A DNA stretch of 64,000 nucleotides from Priestia filamentosa (GCF_900177535.1 NZ_FXAJ01000005.1:124001-188000), one strand, 5' to 3'. Shown: positions 1 to 14,162, counted from the stretch's first letter. Made by a program: numbers and translations. The notes: a model not told the origin generated them from the sequence alone.

Positions 1-27
1 GAACATCTAGCGTATTATCTATTGTAA

Positions 28-76
28 CAGATTTTATAATCTGCTCTCAACTTATGAGAGGCTGCCAAAGGCAGCC
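28..76 (-). repeat. three tandem hairpins downstream of rnr
   Basis: Three stem-loops lie end to end just after the rnr stop: 60-76 (7-bp GC-rich stem, 3-nt loop), 44-60 (6-bp stem) and 28-43 (6-bp stem, 4-nt loop). None is followed by a clear T-run on the minus strand, so this is not a textbook terminator. It may be an mRNA-end or processing structure. The sequence before position 28 belongs to the next region, which the window cuts off. Confidence 0.5.
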
Positions 77-82
77 ACTCTG

Positions 83-2419
83 TTATTTACGCTTACGTCT
101 CTTTTTCTTTAATCCTGGTGCTCCTTCATAGAAAGCTTTACGCTTTCTCTTCTTTTTGTCAGAAGGCGGATTTGTTGACCATTCTTCTTTTTTCTTACCT
201 TTTGTAGTTGGTCTTGTACGCTTATTATCGTTTTTAATGACTTTCGGACGATCCATGCGGGCACGCTTTTTGCTGCCTTTCATGCCAACAATCACAAAGT
301 CAATTGAGCGCTCGTCTTTGTTTACACTAGCAACTTGGACCTTCACTTCATCGCCAATGCGAAGCACATTTCCTGTTCGCTCTCCGATCATAGCAAAGTT
401 ACGCTCATCATAATGATAGTAATCATCAGACAAGTCACTTACATGAACAAGCCCTTCAATTGTGTTAGAAAGCTCAACAAAGATACCAAATTTGGTTACT
501 GAACTAATAATTCCTTCGAATTCTTCTCCAACCTTGTCTGCCATGAATTCTGCTTTCTTGAGGTCATCTGTTTCACGCTCTGCATCAACTGCACGACGCT
601 CACGATCTGATGTATGTTTCGCAATCTCTGGCAGACGCTCTTGCCACTTCTCTTGTGTTGCACTATCTACTTGATTTTGAACTAAATACGTTCGAATAAG
701 ACGATGAACAATCAAGTCTGGATAACGACGGATTGGTGACGTAAAGTGTGTATAAAACTCTGTTGAAAGACCGAAATGACCTAGGCTCTCATGAGAGTAG
801 CGTGCTTGTTGCATAGAACGAAGCATTACAGTTGAAATAACCATTTCTTCTGGGCTTCCTTGTACAGCCTCTAACACTTCTTGAAGTGCACGTGGATGGA
901 TTGAGTTTCCTGTTCCTTTAACGGCATACCCAAAGTTTGTAATAAACTCTAAGAAACGGTTGAGCTTATCTTCTTTTGGATCTTCATGAACTCGGTACAT
1001 GAACGGGATATTCATCCAATGGAAGTGCTCTGCTACTGTCTCATTTGCTAGAAGCATAAACTCTTCAATCAGTTTTTCTCCTACTGAACGCTCATACAAT
1101 CGAACATCGCTTGGATGCCCTTCTTCATCTACAAGAACTTTTGCTTCTTTAAAGTCAAAATCAATGGCCCCACGGTCCATTCGTTTTTGTCGTAGGATAG
1201 CAGCCAGCTTTTCCATATCTTCAAACATCGGGACAAGTGGCTCATATTTAGCACGAAGTTCTTCATCTTTATCTACAAGAATCTTGTTTACATCTGAATA
1301 AGTCATTCGTTCCGTTGTCTTAATCACACTTTGGAAGATTTCATGCTTTACAACTTCTCCCTTTGCGTTTACTTCCATTTCACATGAAAGCGTAAGACGA
1401 TCAACTTTCGGATTCAATGAACAAATTCCATTTGAAAGGCGATGAGGAATCATTGGAATTACGCGATCTACTAAATAAACGCTTGTTCCGCGGTCAGCTG
1501 CTTCTACATCAATGGGCGATCCTTCTGTAACATAGTGACTAACGTCTGCGATATGAACCCCTAACTTATAGTTTCCATTCTCAAGTTCTGTAACGGTAAC
1601 TGCATCATCTAAGTCCTTAGCATCTGCGCCGTCAATTGTTACAATTGTTTCGTTACGAAGATCACGACGGTCTTTTAAATCACTTTCAGCAATTGTATCT
1701 GGAACATCGTTCGCTTGATCAATAACCTCATCAGGGAATTCAACAACAATGCCATATTTATGAATAATAGAAAGAATATCAACTCCAGGGTCGTTTTTAT
1801 GACCAAGAATCTCTTTGACTTCTCCTTCTGCATTCATGCGGTTATCAGGATAGCTTGTTAGCTTTACGATAACTTTATGGCCGTCAATCGCTCCATTTTG
1901 AGCATTTTTTGGAATAAAAATATCACTCTTGAACTTTTTGTCATCTGGTACTACAAAACCGAATCCTTTGCTCTGTTCATATGTACCGACGATTTCTTGG
2001 ACCCCTCGCTCAAGAACCTTCATAACGGCTCCTTCACGTCTTGCTCCTGATTTTTCTACAGTAATACGAACAAGAACCGTATCGCCATGTAGAGCATTCC
2101 CTGAATCACCTGGTGGAATAAACACATCTTGTTCAATTGTGGCATCTTCAGGACGGACAAATGCAAATCCTTTTGCATGACCGATTAATTTACCTCTTAC
2201 TAAATTCATTCGCTCAGGTAAACCGTAGCGGTTTGTTCTTGAACGAACGATAAGTCCCTTCTCTTCCATTTCTACAAGAGCACGGACAAATGTTTTGAAT
2301 TCAGATGAATCTTCAATGCCGAATACTTCTTCAAGCTCTTTCGTTGTTAATGGTTTATAGCTTTCTTCTCGCATATAGGCAAGAAGACGATCAATATGGT
2401 TTTGAATGTTTTGATCCAT
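83..2419 (-). CDS. rnr: ribonuclease R (RNase II/R family 3'-5' exoribonuclease)
   Basis: A 778-residue RNase R, which degrades structured RNA 3' to 5'. The order is an N-terminal winged-helix segment (about 1-70), two cold-shock/OB domains with FAFV and FGFV motifs, and the RNB catalytic domain. The RNB domain has the DAKDLDDA cluster of metal-binding aspartates near residue 270. A C-terminal S1 domain (about 625-705, starting [11 protein letters not shown]) and a very basic Lys/Arg tail follow. The longest frame begins at 2440, but the ATG at 2419 sits just after AAGGAGG and gives the normal family N-terminus. It lies 29 bases behind est on the same strand. In Bacillus it normally precedes smpB and ssrA, which would be outside the window. 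Confidence 0.96.
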   Translation of the reverse strand: MDQNIQNHIDRLLAYMREESYKPLTTKELEEVFGIEDSSEFKTFVRALVEMEEKGLIVRSRTNRYGLPERMNLVRGKLIGHAKGFAFVRPEDATIEQDVFIPPGDSGNALHGDTVLVRITVEKSGARREGAVMKVLERGVQEIVGTYEQSKGFGFVVPDDKKFKSDIFIPKNAQNGAIDGHKVIVKLTSYPDNRMNAEGEVKEILGHKNDPGVDILSIIHKYGIVVEFPDEVIDQANDVPDTIAESDLKDRRDLRNETIVTIDGADAKDLDDAVTVTELENGNYKLGVHIADVSHYVTEGSPIDVEAADRGTSVYLVDRVIPMIPHRLSNGICSLNPKVDRLTLSCEMEVNAKGEVVKHEIFQSVIKTTERMTYSDVNKILVDKDEELRAKYEPLVPMFEDMEKLAAILRQKRMDRGAIDFDFKEAKVLVDEEGHPSDVRLYERSVGEKLIEEFMLLANETVAEHFHWMNIPFMYRVHEDPKEDKLNRFLEFITNFGYAVKGTGNSIHPRALQEVLEAVQGSPEEMVISTVMLRSMQQARYSHESLGHFGLSTEFYTHFTSPIRRYPDLIVHRLIRTYLVQNQVDSATQEKWQERLPEIAKHTSDRERRAVDAERETDDLKKAEFMADKVGEEFEGIISSVTKFGIFVELSNTIEGLVHVSDLSDDYYHYDERNFAMIGERTGNVLRIGDEVKVQVASVNKDERSIDFVIVGMKGSKKRARMDRPKVIKNDNKRTRPTTKGKKKEEWSTNPPSDKKKRKRKAFYEGAPGLKKKRRKRK

Positions 2420-2448
2420 TGTCAACCTCCTTGTTTTCAATATTTGGT

Positions 2449-3189
2449 CTACCAGTCTAATGACTCCAAGAAGTTATATACATCTTCATGAAGTACATCA
2501 CGTTCTTTATCTAATGTGATAACATGGCCTGACTCTTCATACCATTTAATGTCTTTCTTTGTTGATTCTACTTCGTTATAAATAATATTGGCACTGTCCG
2601 TATTAATCATATGATCATGACGCGCTTGTGCAACAAACGTTGGAGCATATACCATATCCACATTATGACGAACATCTGAAATCAATTCTTGTAATGCTTT
2701 TAGGGTTTCCATTGGTGCCTTCTTAAATTCCTGCATTTCATTCTCAATTTCTTCTTCTGTTTTTCCTTGGCGTTTCTTAAATTCACGAGCATATTCTAGA
2801 ACACCATTGTACATTACTTCTTCACTTTTAATATACATTGGAGCACACATGGGCACTATACCCTTTACAGGTACAGTGTAACCTAATTTCAGCGAAAATA
2901 CGCCGCCAAGTGAAAGACCTGCTACTGCAATATCATCAAAGCCTTTTTCCTTTAGGAAATTATACCCCTCCATCACGTCTTTCCACCAATCATCAGGACC
3001 TGTGTGAACTAGTTCTTCAGGAGGAACCCCGTGTCCTTTATATTGAGGAGCATGGCATGTATAACCACGCTTTTCTAAGTAACGACCAAGCATCCGAACA
3101 TCTGCTGAATTGCCTGTAAATCCATGCAGTAAGAGAACTGCTTTATCTCCGCCTTCAAATGTAAATGGTTTTGGTAACGTAATCTTCAT
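2449..3189 (-). CDS. est: carboxylesterase (Est/YvaK type alpha/beta hydrolase)
   Basis: A 246-residue alpha/beta hydrolase that closely resembles the B. subtilis YvaK and Geobacillus Est30 family of short-chain carboxylesterases. Visible features are the LLLHGFTG oxyanion segment, the nucleophile elbow GLSLGG (Ser about residue 93), the acid residue in ARHDHMIN and the catalytic His in ESGHVIT. The longest frame starts at 3273. The ATG at 3189 follows a GGAGA site and gives the usual family length. The gene lies between secG and rnr on the same strand, the common Bacillus order. Its natural substrate is unknown. Confidence 0.93.
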   Translation of the reverse strand: MKITLPKPFTFEGGDKAVLLLHGFTGNSADVRMLGRYLEKRGYTCHAPQYKGHGVPPEELVHTGPDDWWKDVMEGYNFLKEKGFDDIAVAGLSLGGVFSLKLGYTVPVKGIVPMCAPMYIKSEEVMYNGVLEYAREFKKRQGKTEEEIENEMQEFKKAPMETLKALQELISDVRHNVDMVYAPTFVAQARHDHMINTDSANIIYNEVESTKKDIKWYEESGHVITLDKERDVLHEDVYNFLESLDW

Positions 3190-3298
3190 TATGTATCTGC
3201 TCTCCTTCTTCTTGCGATAGTGATTTTCTACCTGTCTATTTAAAAATTCCCTTATATGGTCTTTCTTAATCATAATCTAAACAAGCGTTTATTTAAAC

Positions 3299-3329
3299 AA
3301 AAAAGGACCAGCTTATAATAAGCTCGCCC
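3299..3329 (-). terminator. terminator after secG
   Basis: Hairpin at 3305-3329 with a G-U-containing outer stem and an AGCTTA/TAAGCT inner stem, followed on the minus strand by six T residues. It lies directly after the secG stop at 3332. Confidence 0.6.
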
Positions 3330-3331
3330 AT

Positions 3332-3568
3332 TTAAAACTTACCGTATGACACTAAAAGTGTAAGAACAAAGAATAAAACAGAAAGAACAACTGTGATGCG
3401 GTGTAGAACAGCATCAATACCACGGGCTTTCTGTTTCCCAAAAAGTTGCTCTGCTCCTCCTGAAATTGCACCTGAAAGTCCAGTACTTTTACTTGACTGA
3501 AGAAGTACAACAATAATTAGTGCGATAGCTACGATAATGAGTAATGTCATAAGAACTGTATGAAGCAT
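3332..3568 (-). CDS. secG: preprotein translocase subunit SecG
   Basis: A 78-residue protein with two hydrophobic helices (about 1-22 and 54-76). They are joined by a loop rich in Ser and Gly ([20 protein letters not shown]), the standard SecG layout. SecG associates with SecYE and assists SecA-driven export through the membrane. The start at 3568 has a GGGAGG site ten bases upstream. It is bounded by its own terminator and by the terminator of the eno operon, so it is probably a single-gene unit or is read into est. The secA gene is also in this window, 55 kb away. Confidence 0.93.
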   Translation of the reverse strand: MLHTVLMTLLIIVAIALIIVVLLQSSKSTGLSGAISGGAEQLFGKQKARGIDAVLHRITVVLSVLFFVLTLLVSYGKF

Positions 3569-3655
3569 TTATAAAACACCTCCCGGTTAAACACACGTTT
3601 CCAATATTTTAAATTTATCATAAAAACAATAGGGTTACAAGGATAGAGAAAACAT

Positions 3656-3672
3656 GTTAACAATACGTTAAC
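3656..3672. promoter_or_regulatory. GTTAAC-N5-GTTAAC dyad upstream of secG
   Basis: Two copies of the 6-base palindrome GTTAAC, five bases apart, lie about 90 bases upstream of secG and just after the eno terminator. The arrangement reads as both a direct and an inverted repeat. A weak SigA-like promoter can be drawn between it and secG. No regulator is recognised. Confidence 0.3.
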
Positions 3673-3690
3673 AAAAGTGCTTATAACTAT

Positions 3691-3723
3691 AAAAAAGCTC
3701 CGCTCAAGCACTGAGCGGAGCTT
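3691..3723 (-). terminator. terminator of the gap-eno operon
   Basis: A 12-bp perfect GC-rich stem (3695-3706 with 3712-3723), followed on the minus strand by six T residues. It lies just after the eno stop and ends the glycolytic transcription unit. Confidence 0.93.
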
Positions 3724-3737
3724 CCTATTCATTCACC

Positions 3738-6579
<2,842 letters not shown>

Positions 6580-6581
6580 TG

Positions 6582-8592
<2,011 letters not shown>

Positions 8593-8650
8593 CGTAAAGA
8601 CCTCCTTTGCATGATGAGTTTTTGGGTGCTCTCATTGTAAAACGAACGAA

Positions 8651-8699
8651 GAAAACAAAAACAGGGAGAACGGGGGACAAATCCCCGCTCCCCCTGTTT
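8651..8699 (-). terminator. terminator or attenuator between gap and pgk
   Basis: An 8-bp outer stem (8659-8666 with 8692-8699) extends inward, with mismatches, to a GGGG/CCCC stem. On the minus strand it is followed by a T-rich tail broken by one G. It lies downstream of gap and also downstream of the promoter-like pair at 8709-8738. It could therefore end gap transcripts and also act in the pgk leader. Confidence 0.75.
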
Positions 8700-8708
8700 C
8701 ACATTTAC

Positions 8709-8738
8709 ATTATAGTTGTTATAAAGCATGTAAGCCAA
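8709..8738 (-). promoter_or_regulatory. putative internal SigA promoter for pgk
   Basis: The minus strand has TTGGCT (8738-8733), an 18-base spacer and a perfect TATAAT (8714-8709). B. subtilis is known to have a second, constitutive promoter ahead of pgk, which supports this placement. The weak point is the 18-base spacer and the -35 mismatches. Confidence 0.55.
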
Positions 8739-8763
8739 CTACAAATTGTTTGAAATTTGTAGT
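8738..8763 (-). repeat. 10-bp perfect stem-loop just after gap
   Basis: A perfect 10-bp AT-rich stem (8738-8747 with 8754-8763) with a 6-base loop lies 18 bases after the gap stop. There is no T-run, so it is more likely an mRNA-end stabiliser than a terminator. It overlaps the first base of the predicted -35 of the pgk promoter. Confidence 0.55.
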
Positions 8764-8780
8764 TTGAGGTGATTTATAAC

Positions 8781-9818
<1,038 letters not shown>

Positions 9819-9838
9819 TTAAATTTATATGAAGAAAT

Positions 9839-10870
9839 CTAAAATATTAGATCTCTCGCTAACTCTTTTGCTGCGCCTTCATCCGTTATGAGGATGGAAT
9901 TGCGCGCTTGATTAAGAAAAGCCTTAATCGCTTTTGCCTTCGTTGAACCTCCTGCGACTGCAATAACATATTTATTGTGGTTCAAATCGTCAAGCTGTAT
10001 GCCTATTGTTTTTACTTTGTGTACAATTTTTCCGTTTTGGTCAAAATAGTACCCGAAAGCTTCTCCAACAGCATGTCCATTTTTGATCTTATTTAAATCA
10101 CTTTCTGATGTTTGGCGTCTTTTTGCCATTGTCATCGCTTCTCCAATACCATGGAGAATAATGTTGGATGATCGAATAAGATGAAGCATGTCTTGAATTA
10201 AAGGTTCTTCAATCATCGAGCGATACGTGTCATCACTAAGCTGATCTGGAACATGCAAGAGACGGTAATCTTGAGAAGAACGCTCCGCCATCTTGGCACA
10301 AATTGTATTTGCTTGGTTTTTTACATTTTCACCAAGCCCACCTCGTGCAGGAACGAAAGTGATTTTATGGTTTTTTACATGAGGCGTCATCATCTCTGCT
10401 ACGGAAGCAAGAGTTGTCCCCCCTGTAACAGCGACAATGTTTTCTTCGGGTGCAAGGTATTTTTTCAAACAAGCAACGCTTGCTCTTCCCATTTCTTTTT
10501 TCACCCATGGGGAGAGATCACTATCGCCAGAAACGACAATTACTTCTGATAAAGAAAAGGCTTCTTTAATTGTTCTTTCCAATAAGGAAGCACCTGAAAC
10601 TTCTTTCATGCTATCTTCTAATTGCGTGAGTAACGTTTCCCCTTCATGTGTAAGCGTCATGCCTGTTGCTTGAACATGAATCAAATTTTGTTCTTTTAAA
10701 AAGGTCACTTCCCCCCGCAATACTCGCTCTGTAATGTTAAGGCTTACAGCTAAGTTACGGCGACCAATTGGTTGCATTAACCGTATGTACAACAAAATTT
10801 GGTAACGTCTTTCAAGCAAAGGTAGAAGATCTGGTATTAGTTTTTTCTGTAATTGAATAATCGAATACAT
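9839..10870 (-). CDS. cggR: central glycolytic genes regulator CggR (SorC/DeoR family)
   Basis: A 343-residue repressor of the gap operon, released by fructose 1,6-bisphosphate. An N-terminal winged HTH (about 20-80, with GRRNLAVSLNITERVLRGEV) is followed by a SorC-type sugar-phosphate binding domain (about 90-340). The GGTTLASVAEMM loop and a conserved VAGGSTKAKAI segment are visible. The longest frame starts with TTG at 10891. The ATG at 10870 follows AGGGGAAGG and gives the known family N-terminus. The gene lies directly upstream of gap, and its own operator is 30 bases upstream. Confidence 0.96.
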   Translation of the reverse strand: MYSIIQLQKKLIPDLLPLLERRYQILLYIRLMQPIGRRNLAVSLNITERVLRGEVTFLKEQNLIHVQATGMTLTHEGETLLTQLEDSMKEVSGASLLERTIKEAFSLSEVIVVSGDSDLSPWVKKEMGRASVACLKKYLAPEENIVAVTGGTTLASVAEMMTPHVKNHKITFVPARGGLGENVKNQANTICAKMAERSSQDYRLLHVPDQLSDDTYRSMIEEPLIQDMLHLIRSSNIILHGIGEAMTMAKRRQTSESDLNKIKNGHAVGEAFGYYFDQNGKIVHKVKTIGIQLDDLNHNKYVIAVAGGSTKAKAIKAFLNQARNSILITDEGAAKELARDLIF

Positions 10871-10898
10871 GAACCTTCCCCTTACAGCCAATTACGTG

Positions 10899-10934
10899 GT
10901 CATTTTATGTCCCACGTAGACATATTATGTCCCG
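10899..10934 (-). promoter_or_regulatory. CggR operator (double CGGGAC-N6-TGTC)
   Basis: On the minus strand the site reads CGGGAC-N6-TGTC, four bases, then TGGGAC-N6-TGAC. The B. subtilis CggR operator is CGGGAC-N6-TGTC-N4-CGGGAC-N6-TGTC, so the fit is two mismatches with exact spacing. It lies between the promoter at 10971-10999 and cggR, which suits a downstream roadblock. Confidence 0.93.
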
Positions 10935-10970
10935 CATTGGCTAAAAAAAATCACCCCTGCTACAAAATTC

Positions 10971-10999
10971 ATTTTATCAGGAGTATTGAGCTTATTCAA
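10971..10999 (-). promoter_or_regulatory. SigA promoter of the cggR-gap operon
   Basis: TTGAAT (10999-10994), 17-base spacer, TAAAAT (10976-10971) on the minus strand. The CggR operator starts about 37 bases downstream of the -10 box. Confidence 0.8.
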
Positions 11000-11078
11000 C
11001 AAAAGAAAATCGCATATTTTATAGTAAGCGGTTCCATCGTTGAATATTCTACTTAAAAAAATTTCAAAATTCTTCTCT

Positions 11079-11312
11079 CTATCTAGAGAAAAAGGGCATG
11101 AGGTCGTCTTTTGTTACTTTACCATATGCCACAACATCTCCATTAATTTCTACTACTGGAATCATTAATCCATATTTTTCAACTAAAAAGTCTTCTTCGT
11201 ATATGTCTTTTTCTTCAAATTCATACTTGATTTTTTTCTGAAAAACCATTAAAAGATCTTTTGCTATATCACATAAGTGACAACCTTTTTTCGAATATAA
11301 AATAATTTTCAT
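11079..11312 (-). CDS. glutaredoxin-like thiol-disulfide protein
   Basis: A 77-residue glutaredoxin/DUF836-type protein with a CHLC redox pair near the N-terminus (residues 11-14), a conserved IPVVEING segment carrying the cis-Pro, and a C-terminal helix. The start has AGAGGTG and lies 9 bases after the rpoN stop, so the two are very likely co-translated. The partner and substrate are unknown. Similar small glutaredoxins next to sigL and cggR occur in other Bacillus genomes as I recall them. A possible weak hairpin with a distant T-run follows (11053-11090), too irregular to call a terminator. Confidence 0.85.
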   Translation of the reverse strand: MKIILYSKKGCHLCDIAKDLLMVFQKKIKYEFEEKDIYEEDFLVEKYGLMIPVVEINGDVVAYGKVTKDDLMPFFSR

Positions 11313-11321
11313 TTTTCACCT

Positions 11322-12611
11322 CTAATACGTTTTTCGTAATGAGGAAGCCAAAATATTAAGCTGTTCACGATATTTTGCAACTGTACGGCGTGAAATGGAA
11401 ACTTCATATTGTTCTTTTAATTTTGAAACAATCTTCTTATCTGACAAAGGTTTACTTTTATCTTCATTCTGTACGATATGCTTAATAGCAGTCTTTACAG
11501 AGATCGAAGAAGTTTCTTCAAGCCCCTTTGCGATGCTTGTAGTGAAAAAATACTGCATTGGATAGGTTCCAAAAGGTGTTTGCACATATTTATTTTTTAC
11601 CGCCCTGCTTACTGTTGATTCATGCACATCAATAAAATCTGCAAGTTCTCTTAATGTTAGCGGTTTCATATTTGTTGGTCCATCTAAGAAAAATGATTTT
11701 TGTAATACTAATAAACTCTCCATGATTTTACCTAATGTTTCTCTTCTTGTTTCAATACCTTTGCTAAGCCAGCTAAATTCTTTGTAATGCTCCTTTAAAT
11801 AAGCTTGAACTTCCTTATTGGTAGACGAAGCTGCGCCTCTTTTATACATTTTATCCATTTGGATATCATAGTTATAATCATTGTTTCGCAGTACTATAAG
11901 TTTTCCACTCGCCTTTTGCTTAACAATAAAATCTGGCGTAACATATGCATCACTCACTCGTTCATACGCAGCACCTGGCCTTGGGTTTAGCTTCAACACT
12001 TTTTTTTGCAATTCCTGAATGGCACAAAGGTTAATACTAGTCTCTTTTTCAATAGCTTTCCATTTCTTAAAAGCAAATTGATCAAAATACTCGGTAAGGA
12101 TAATATAATCCTCTTCTGTTCCTTCTCCAACATAGTCAAGCTGAATCCATAAACATTCCGCTAAACTGTGTGCACCTACCCCTATTGGTTCGAACTGCTG
12201 TAGTACGCTTACCATTTCTTCTACTTTTTCAACGTCAATAGCAAGCAAACTAGCTAGCTCATCAGTAGTTTCCTGCAAATACCCATTGCTATTTAAGCTA
12301 TAAATAAGGTGTTGTAGAATCCTAGCTTCTTCTCCTGTGATTTTCATGTCACGCATTTGAGCTATCAAATAATCTTCTAACGTACCTTTGCGTTCTTTAA
12401 CAGGCAATTGTTCAGAGCTTGAAGAGTAGTGTTTTCTTTTAGAAAAAGCTCCATGAAAATCATTAATTTGAATAAGGGGATTCTGCAACGCTTTCTCCTG
12501 CAGAAACTCAAAAAGATCAGCTGTTGAAAACTGAAGAAGTGAAATTGCCTGTGACAATTCTGTTGACATATGAAGTTTTAGCGTTTGTTGTTGCCATAAA
12601 GAAGGCTCCAT
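11322..12611 (-). CDS. sigL: RNA polymerase sigma-54 factor (SigL/RpoN)
   Basis: A 429-residue sigma-54. A glutamine-rich N-terminal activator-interacting region (QQQTLKLHMSTELSQAISLLQ, about 6-30) precedes the core-binding domain. The HTH DNA-binding region around ADFIDVHESTVSRAVKNKYVQTP comes next, and the C-terminal RpoN box reads SRRTVAKYRE. The start has GGGAGGGG upstream. In Bacillus SigL serves levanase, Arg/Ile-Val catabolism and acetoin genes and requires a bacterial enhancer-binding protein; none is encoded in this window. It lies between cggR and clpP as in B. subtilis. Confidence 0.96.
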   Translation of the reverse strand: MEPSLWQQQTLKLHMSTELSQAISLLQFSTADLFEFLQEKALQNPLIQINDFHGAFSKRKHYSSSSEQLPVKERKGTLEDYLIAQMRDMKITGEEARILQHLIYSLNSNGYLQETTDELASLLAIDVEKVEEMVSVLQQFEPIGVGAHSLAECLWIQLDYVGEGTEEDYIILTEYFDQFAFKKWKAIEKETSINLCAIQELQKKVLKLNPRPGAAYERVSDAYVTPDFIVKQKASGKLIVLRNNDYNYDIQMDKMYKRGAASSTNKEVQAYLKEHYKEFSWLSKGIETRRETLGKIMESLLVLQKSFFLDGPTNMKPLTLRELADFIDVHESTVSRAVKNKYVQTPFGTYPMQYFFTTSIAKGLEETSSISVKTAIKHIVQNEDKSKPLSDKKIVSKLKEQYEVSISRRTVAKYREQLNILASSLRKTY

Positions 12612-12713
12612 TGTTTTCCCCTCCCTTTTTCTATACTACTATAAAGTCTGAAAAATCAAAATCCTTTTCAGAAATTTTTCTTTATGTTTTCAACAAAATA
12701 CCCCTATTAAAAA

Positions 12714-12747
12714 AAGAACCCCTCGCTTAACATTGCGAAGGATTCTT
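12714..12747 (-). terminator. terminator after the acidic lipoprotein
   Basis: A stem of about 13 bp with two mismatches (12714-12726 with 12735-12747), followed on the minus strand by a T-run. It lies just after the stop at 12754. Confidence 0.85.
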
Positions 12748-12753
12748 ACTTAC

Positions 12754-13608
12754 TTATTTTGCTAATGCAATTGTTTTAGCCATTGCTAAATATGGCGCTA
12801 TTGCAGGGTTTCCATCTTTTTTTGTAAAGATTGATAGCTTCATGGGTGTGTTTCCTTTAACGAGAATAAATCTTGTTTCATCTTCCCCAAGTACAGCTGT
12901 ATATGAAACGGCATTTGCTAATCCGATACTTTCGTCTTTTTTGAAATTTTCAGGGTTAACAGCCTGAGCTAATGCCTTCACATTTTCCTCTTCTGCTGCC
13001 ATATCAGCATTCTCATCTAACATTTCAATACGCATAAATGAATCTGAATTTTGCTTACTTGTAATAACATCTTTTTTAGGTTCTTCTGCTGAGAAAGTAA
13101 ACCCATCTAAAAGATAAACATTATATCCTTGATTATTACTAGATGTTAATGTTGCTTTCTCGCTTACAGATTGACCATTACTTTCATAAGTAAGAGTCTT
13201 TTGTGTTCCATTACTCTCTTCTTCAGCTTGTTTTTCATCTTGAGTTTGTTTTGCTGTTTCTTCTGTATTCTCTTCTTCTACAGAACCTTTACTTTCTTCT
13301 ACATTTTCCTCTTCTGTTGAAGCTTCTTCTTTATCCGAAACCGTTGACTCTGCCTGCGAATCATCGTTTACTTCTTGCTTAGCACTTTCTTCATCATTTG
13401 TGCTCTCTTCATCGCTTGTTTGTTGCTTATTCTCTTCTTTTGTTGCGTCATCTTGAGCACTTTCATCATTTTGTTTTGCTGTTTCTGTGCTTTGATTTTC
13501 GTCTGTTGTGTTTTCATCTGAGCTTGATGAGTTGCTTGATGTTCCGCAGCCTGCTAACACGAGCATTAAGGCAAATACAATCGGAAGCAACTTATGTAGC
13601 TTTTTCAA
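12754..13608 (-). CDS. putative lipoprotein with long acidic low-complexity linker
   Basis: A 284-residue predicted lipoprotein of unknown function. The TTG start at 13608 follows AAAGGAGG; the longest frame would start at 13671 without such a site. A lipobox (LVLAGC, Cys21) is followed by about 120 residues almost entirely of Glu, Ser, Thr, Asn, Gln, Asp and Lys. The C-terminal domain (about 150-284, YESNGQSVSEKATL to the end) looks folded and could be a cell-surface or spore-related domain, but I do not recognise the family. It would be lipidated by Lgt, which is encoded in this window, and extend into the wall. It stands alone between the terminators of the tRNA and its own. Confidence 0.8.
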   Translation of the reverse strand: MKKLHKLLPIVFALMLVLAGCGTSSNSSSSDENTTDENQSTETAKQNDESAQDDATKEENKQQTSDEESTNDEESAKQEVNDDSQAESTVSDKEEASTEEENVEESKGSVEEENTEETAKQTQDEKQAEEESNGTQKTLTYESNGQSVSEKATLTSSNNQGYNVYLLDGFTFSAEEPKKDVITSKQNSDSFMRIEMLDENADMAAEEENVKALAQAVNPENFKKDESIGLANAVSYTAVLGEDETRFILVKGNTPMKLSIFTKKDGNPAIAPYLAMAKTIALAK

Positions 13609-13712
13609 TTTTATTCCTCCTTTGTTTTTCCTTTCATATATAGTTTTAAAGCAAATTCGCTCAATTGACAAGCTTGGCCCATCTAAAAAAAAGACAATTT
13701 TCTACATTTTAT

Positions 13713-13752
13713 CCAATAAAAAAAGACAAGTTGGCAACCAACTTGTCTTTTT
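13713..13752 (-). terminator. terminator of tRNA-Arg
   Basis: A 15-bp perfect stem (13720-13734 with 13738-13752) and a T-run on the minus strand, three bases after the tRNA 3' end. Confidence 0.92.
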
Positions 13753-13755
13753 CGA

Positions 13756-13827
13756 CACCCTCGATAGGATTCGAACCTACCCTAAGAGAACCGGAATCTC
13801 TCGTGCTATCCACTACACTACGAGGGC
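13756..13827 (-). tRNA. tRNA-Arg (anticodon CCG)
   Basis: A 72-base tRNA without encoded CCA. The acceptor stem pairs GCCCTCG with CGAGGGT (first pair G-T), the D-loop has a short GTGGATAGCACG segment, the anticodon stem AGAGA/TCTCT holds loop TTCCGGT with anticodon CCG (reads CGG), and the T-loop is GGTTCGAATCC. B. subtilis has a single tRNA-Arg gene at the same place next to clpP. Confidence 0.95.
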
Positions 13828-13840
13828 ATGTGCATTCTTT

Positions 13841-13869
13841 ATTATATGAAAATATGAAGATGATTTCAA
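13841..13869 (-). promoter_or_regulatory. SigA promoter of tRNA-Arg
   Basis: TTGAAA (13869-13864), 17-base spacer and a perfect TATAAT (13846-13841), 13 bases before the tRNA 5' end. Confidence 0.9.
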
Positions 13870-14050
13870 GTAATTCTGAATTGAACCTCTCTTTATCATT
13901 TAATTTTTGTATAAAATATTTGTTTAGATTAAGAGGAGAAAATAAGACTTGCAAAAAAATTATAAAAAGGTGTCGGTATTTTTTTGTAGAAATAAACATA
14001 GAGGCGTATAAAATCAGACGCTTAAAAACAGAATGACTAATTTCCTTGAG
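13870..14050. other. gene-free stretch between the tRNA promoter and the clpP promoters
   Basis: About 180 AT-rich bases. I see no convincing reading frame with a ribosome binding site, and only a short GCGT/ACGC dyad near 14002-14022. The rest of this 382-base intergenic region is filled by the tRNA and clpP promoters. Confidence 0.6.
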
Positions 14051-14075
14051 GTTTAGACGTAGAAGTTTCGGGTAA
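14051..14075 (+). promoter_or_regulatory. SigB-type promoter of clpP
   Basis: GTTTAG (14051-14056), 13-base spacer, GGGTAA (14070-14075). This fits the SigB pattern GTTTAA-N12-15-GGGTAT. B. subtilis clpP is known to have both SigA and SigB promoters, which supports the assignment. Confidence 0.75.
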
Positions 14076-14132
14076 AAATATAAGTGTTAGTTTTACTTTA
14101 TAAGCAAGGTCGAAATAACTCGATTGTTTTCG

Positions 14133-14149
14133 TTTGACCTTTATTGACC
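14133..14149 (+). promoter_or_regulatory. CtsR operator at clpP
   Basis: On the opposite strand the site reads GGTCAAT-AAA-GGTCAAA, one mismatch from the CtsR tandem heptad GGTCAAA-NNN-GGTCAAA. It covers the -35 box and part of the spacer of the clpP SigA promoter. Confidence 0.92.
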
Positions 14150-14162
14150 TTAGCTGTATGAT
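14134..14162 (+). promoter_or_regulatory. SigA promoter of clpP
   Basis: TTGACC (14134-14139), 17-base spacer, TATGAT (14157-14162), overlapped by the CtsR box. Start of transcription would be about 40 bases before the clpP ATG. Confidence 0.88.

Noticed and set aside
13709-13999. 96-residue minus-strand frame overlapping tRNA-Arg
   Set aside because: It runs through the tRNA and its terminator, has no clear ribosome site, and reads no known protein.
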